DNA of 64,000 nt from NCBI GenBank assembly GCA_020226215.1, contig CM035226.1, forward strand, positions 88,994,895 to 89,058,894, read 5' to 3'. The stretch comes from Sindora glabra (lineage: Eukaryota; Streptophyta; Magnoliopsida; Fabales; Fabaceae). Made by a program: the position numbers and the translations under genes. Numbering within the stretch: the first letter of the stretch is position 1; every line of letters starts with the position of its first letter. The notes under the pieces were generated by a model. It had not been told where the DNA came from. It worked only from the letters and a program-made list of their open reading frames with translations, and ran no database searches. This document shows positions 60,235-64,000 of this stretch, piece by piece.

Positions 60235-61547
60235 AATTTTATTAATATTTTTTTTTGTAAAATTAACAAAATTTCATTGGATGCACCGTTTATTTCACCA
60301 GTAATGTTTTCACTATTTTCTTTCACTCACCCACAACCGCTCACGAGAAGAAAAAATTGATTTCTCAATGAATTTCATACTTTTTATCAAAGGTATGAAA
60401 AATTTACAACCAATTTTGGATGTGAATTTAATGTTTTTGTTATTTCACATGCCTATCGCAATCTATGTCTAGCTCATATATAACTTATTTAAATTTTAAT
60501 AATTAAACTTAAATAAATTAACAAGTTAACCAAGTGTCTTAAATTTTTATAAACAACTTAGTTCAAATCAAAATTTTAACTTTCAACAAGCCAGGAAAAA
60601 AAATTCTTAAATAGACTAAATTAAATAGAAAATGAATTTGTGATGACTATTTGTGTAACTGAAGGTAAAAATATACGAAGTTCATCTATTAATAAATAAA
60701 TGAATTATACATAAATTAATAAACGAACAATAATCTATCTATCAACGATCCAATACAAATTTACTAGTATGTCATTGGTGATTATAACAAAGTATAAATA
60801 TAATATTTAATCTTTTATTTATAAAAATATTAATTATCCTCAAAATTTTATAATTTATATTATTATTTTCTGATTATTTATTTTTATTATAATTATTTAT
60901 CCTTATTTTTACTTAAAATGTTAAAATAAATAAAAACTATTGAATTTAATTATTAAACTTCATTTTAATCATATCAAATACATTTTATTTTTTAAATTAT
61001 TTTATTTTATTTTACTATTTATTTTAATGCTATTGAGAAATAAATAATTATAATAGAAATAAAAATAAAAAACTACTAATTCCAGTTAAAAAAATTGTGA
61101 AAATAACGGTCAACATTAAGATTGATCGTTATGTTTATTATTGCTATAAACAGAGGTTACGTGTCCTTCTAGCCAACTTATTTCATTGGATGACGCCAAT
61201 CATTTAATTAATATGAAAAGACCCTCGCGGATTGAAGCTCTTTCAATACAAATTATATTCATGAATTATTACATTGAATTGACAAAAATACAAATTATAT
61301 TCACGAGATACTGCTGACTGACAATTAAAAAAAACGCGTTTTTCTTTATTTACTATACAAACATGTCACTTATTTATATTTAGCAACACTTTCCCGCATA
61401 CAGATCAAACACAAAAATAGAAAAAACGACATCATTATATTTGGACAGAAAAAAGTGATGAAGAAAGAGTCCTTCTATCATCTTCTTCTTGGTGCATAAT
61501 TTGGAAAATAACAATAGGTAATTCTATATATCTTATATCAAATAAAA

Positions 61548-61597
<50 letters not shown>

Positions 61598-62005
61598 TGA
61601 TCTTATTAATAAATTATAAGTCACTAAATTAAATACTTTTTATTTAAAAAATATAAAATTCAAAATGAACACTTAAATATTCAACATATGAAAGAATTTA
61701 ATGCAACAAAGAACTATTCATAAATAATATTAATATATCTTTTTCTTCTCTCATTAAGAACACACGTGGATGGTGTCGATCCTTTGCCAACTTTTCAACT
61801 GGTTAAGAACTTGATTAATATAAAATTATTATGGCAATTGAAATAAATTTGATAACTAGTTTTAATTATGTTTAGCGTTTTAATTTCGGTCTAAAACTAG
61901 TCTTGATTCTGAATATAATTTGGTAAATCAAAATAAATCGGTCTTAAATTATTTATAATGTACTGATAGAGAACACGAGAGAAAAAAATTCTAGCAAATT
62001 ATCAA
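60235..62005. repeat. Segmental tandem duplication, copy A
   Basis: Shares an ordered series of blocks with copy B (62280-63640): TTTGTAAAATTA(A/G)CAAAATTTCATT, CATGCCTA../CGTGCCTA.., CAACAAGCCA, AAACAGAGG, ATTGACAAAA. It continues with GAAAAAAGTGA(T/G)GAAGAAAGAG, TCTTCTT(C/T)..GTGCATAATTTGG, AAACTAGTCTTGAT and AATTTGGTAA(A/G)TCAAA. Copy A is longer, with about 150 bp extra near 60300-60430 and a (TA)n run at 61552-61594. No open frame is shared. Confidence 0.75.
61552..61594. repeat. (TA)n microsatellite in duplication copy A
   Basis: Uninterrupted TA run of about 43 bp, absent at the matching place in copy B. Confidence 0.9.
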
Positions 62006-62279
62006 ATTTTTTTAAACAAACCCTTAAAAACGCGAGGTATATATACCTTACCGAGTGTCATATGCTCATATTACATTCTAACATTTTATTTTATATTAAA
62101 ATTTCTGTATTTTTCCTCTTATTTTACCGGTTGAATAATCTATAATTCAATGAAGTCGAGCTCAAGAAAATTATAAGCTCTGTCATATTATTTTACGTGT
62201 CTATAATAGAATTCTAGTCTACAATAAAATTCTAATTTCTTTTAAGATTAAAAGATTTTAAAATATAATTTCATAGGAT

Positions 62280-63640
62280 GAAATTAATAAACCATAATTG
62301 TAATTAATGTATTTTCATTATTAGTATTTTTTTGTAAAATTAGCAAAATTTCATTTGATGGACTGTTTGTTTCACGTGCCTACTCCTCACGCAGTCTATG
62401 TTTGTTGGCTAAATATGACCTACCGACAGTTTAATAATTGGATTTAAATCAATTAATTGGCTTCTTAAATCTCATAAGCAACTTAAGTAAAGCTAAAATT
62501 TTAGATTCCAACAAGCCACAGGTCGTAGTAAAAAAATTCTGAAATAAAACTTAATTAAATAACATGGTAAAAACAAATTAAAATTTGAAGAGGGAGTGTA
62601 ATTTTTTAAAAAAAAATTCTAATAATAGAAAATTTATAATTATGCAATTGTAAGAGAAACAACAGTAACAAAATAATAAAATTAGACCAAACTATACATT
62701 GAACAATAGAAATTATATTAGATTTTTTTAAGTTTGTTTTATATTAACTAATTACGAATTTTGATGCAATTTGATATATTATTTATCTTTTTTGAACACA
62801 TTTCATGTAGAAATTAATAGTTTTTGATCTTATATGATGTAAATCAAATTGTCAAAGCAAATTTGATGTAACATCTATCATTTAGAAATTAATTTAATGA
62901 TTTACTCATAAAATTATATAATATAAAAAAATTAAATCGATAAAATAATGAATCAAATTTGATCATAATCATCTATAATCTATCTAAAATTTTAAATGAA
63001 TCAAACGAATAAGTGAGTTTATAATGATGTGGTCTAAATTCATTGAAATGCATCCCTTTGACCACTCGTCAGCAAACAGAGGGTTTCATCCTTATGGCCA
63101 ATTTCCTTCTTTAGTTTAAAACGCCAATTACTTCGCAAGTAAGAAAAAACACTGACGCATTCAAATTCTTTCGATATACTAATTTTAATTGACAAAATAC
63201 AAATTATGATCACGAGTTATTTCTTTTAATTTGCAATATGGATAAACGTGTATATATATTAATATTATATGTATGTATATTATTTTATTTGGATAGAAAA
63301 AAGTGAGGAAGAAAGAGCCTTCCTATCTTCTTCTTTGTGCATAATTTGGGAAATGAACAAAATTATTATCTTTTTCTTCTATAATTAGGATCTCATGTGG
63401 GTGGTGTTGATATTTTATTTGGTGCTTCACAACTCTTTAAATTGGTTTGCAATCTTATCAGTATAAAATTATTGTGTTAATTTAAATAAATTTGAACTAA
63501 TTTTGAATTATATTTAGTTTCTTTTAGTTTTGATTCAAAACTAGTCTTGATCTTGAATGTAATTTGGTAAGTCAAAGTAATTCTGATTTAAATTTTTGAT
63601 AAGGTACAGAGAGAGAAGAATGAAATTAAAAAAAAAAAAG
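62280..63640. repeat. Segmental tandem duplication, copy B
   Basis: Collinear with copy A and directly downstream in the same orientation, diverged by many substitutions and indels. It contains a poly-A/G run near 63630. It may belong to the 5' flank of a gene beyond the window, but nothing in the window shows this. Confidence 0.75.
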
Positions 63641-64000
63641 GGGTAAGTTACATAAAACAGTCATATACCTATTTTGATGTGTGAGTTACTTTTATAGTAT
63701 TAAAATGTTCTACTTACCAAAAAAAATTTACTTATCTTTTTTGTATTTATTTAAGGGTGCACATAATCTTAATCCACTAATTTTCCTATTAAATATTTAA
63801 ATGGAATCAATATATGATTTTCATTTGATTCATTTTACCCCTCAATACTTAAAAGAAATTTATAGTAATTTTAAAAAAAGTGTCAGAATTATAGTTTATT
63901 AACCAGTTAAATAATCACAAGATTTATTTCGACTCTCTTCTAATAAAATATAGTGTTATTTGAGTTGCTTTGAAGTGTTCTCACTCCATTATAATATTGT
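63641..64000. other. AT-rich right edge, nothing recognised
   Basis: No supported feature to the window end. Confidence 0.4.

Overview
The window looks like nuclear DNA of a eudicot plant. It is very A+T-rich, has no bacterial-style gene packing, and is mostly layered, decayed transposable elements. Its one recognisable host gene is split into seven exons with normal GT..AG introns. I see no rRNA, tRNA, CRISPR array or organellar insertion.

Layout, left to right. (1) 623-11817 is a nearly complete but dead Ty3/gypsy retrotransposon of the Athila type on the minus strand. It has two ~1.6 kb LTRs, a 5-bp target duplication (GTGAG), a decayed primer-binding site, gag, protease, RT, RNase H and integrase remnants, and a conserved 3' hairpin/G-run motif. 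(2) 11.8-31.9 kb is a graveyard: Tekay/Del-like LTR relics (about 12.9-13.86 kb and 29.0-30.95 kb, both minus), a LINE ORF1 relic with an internal duplication (17.5-19.3 kb), several MITE candidates, and long AT-rich stretches where I recognise nothing. (3) 31.9-36.56 kb is a plus-strand Tekay-like LTR interrupted by a 1565-bp solo LTR (32059-33623) with a perfect 5-bp target duplication (GATTG). (4) 39989-41180 is a GC-richer foldback element with long terminal inverted repeats, and 42.33-42.55 kb is a CACTA transposon end.

(5) 43082-51920 (minus) is a full-length serine carboxypeptidase-like gene, closest in my judgement to plant SCPL40-type proteins. The splice phases fit throughout and the Ser/Asp/His triad is present. 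One extra base in exon 1 (51689-51695) shifts the frame, so as written the gene is broken; it is either a very young pseudogene or a sequencing/assembly error. (6) 53.4-59.31 kb is a CACTA (En/Spm) relic complex with a decayed transposase fragment, an inserted Tekay-like LTR and a ~130-bp minisatellite. (7) 60.2-63.64 kb is a diverged tandem duplication of a ~1.4-1.8 kb noncoding segment.

Nothing here amounts to a new biological system. The points most worth checking are the single-base lesion in an otherwise intact carboxypeptidase gene, the foldback element, the solo LTR nested in another LTR, the right-edge duplication and the retroelement's 3' hairpin. Exon boundaries come from consensus splice sites, phase and family knowledge; transposon family names come from recognition without database searches.
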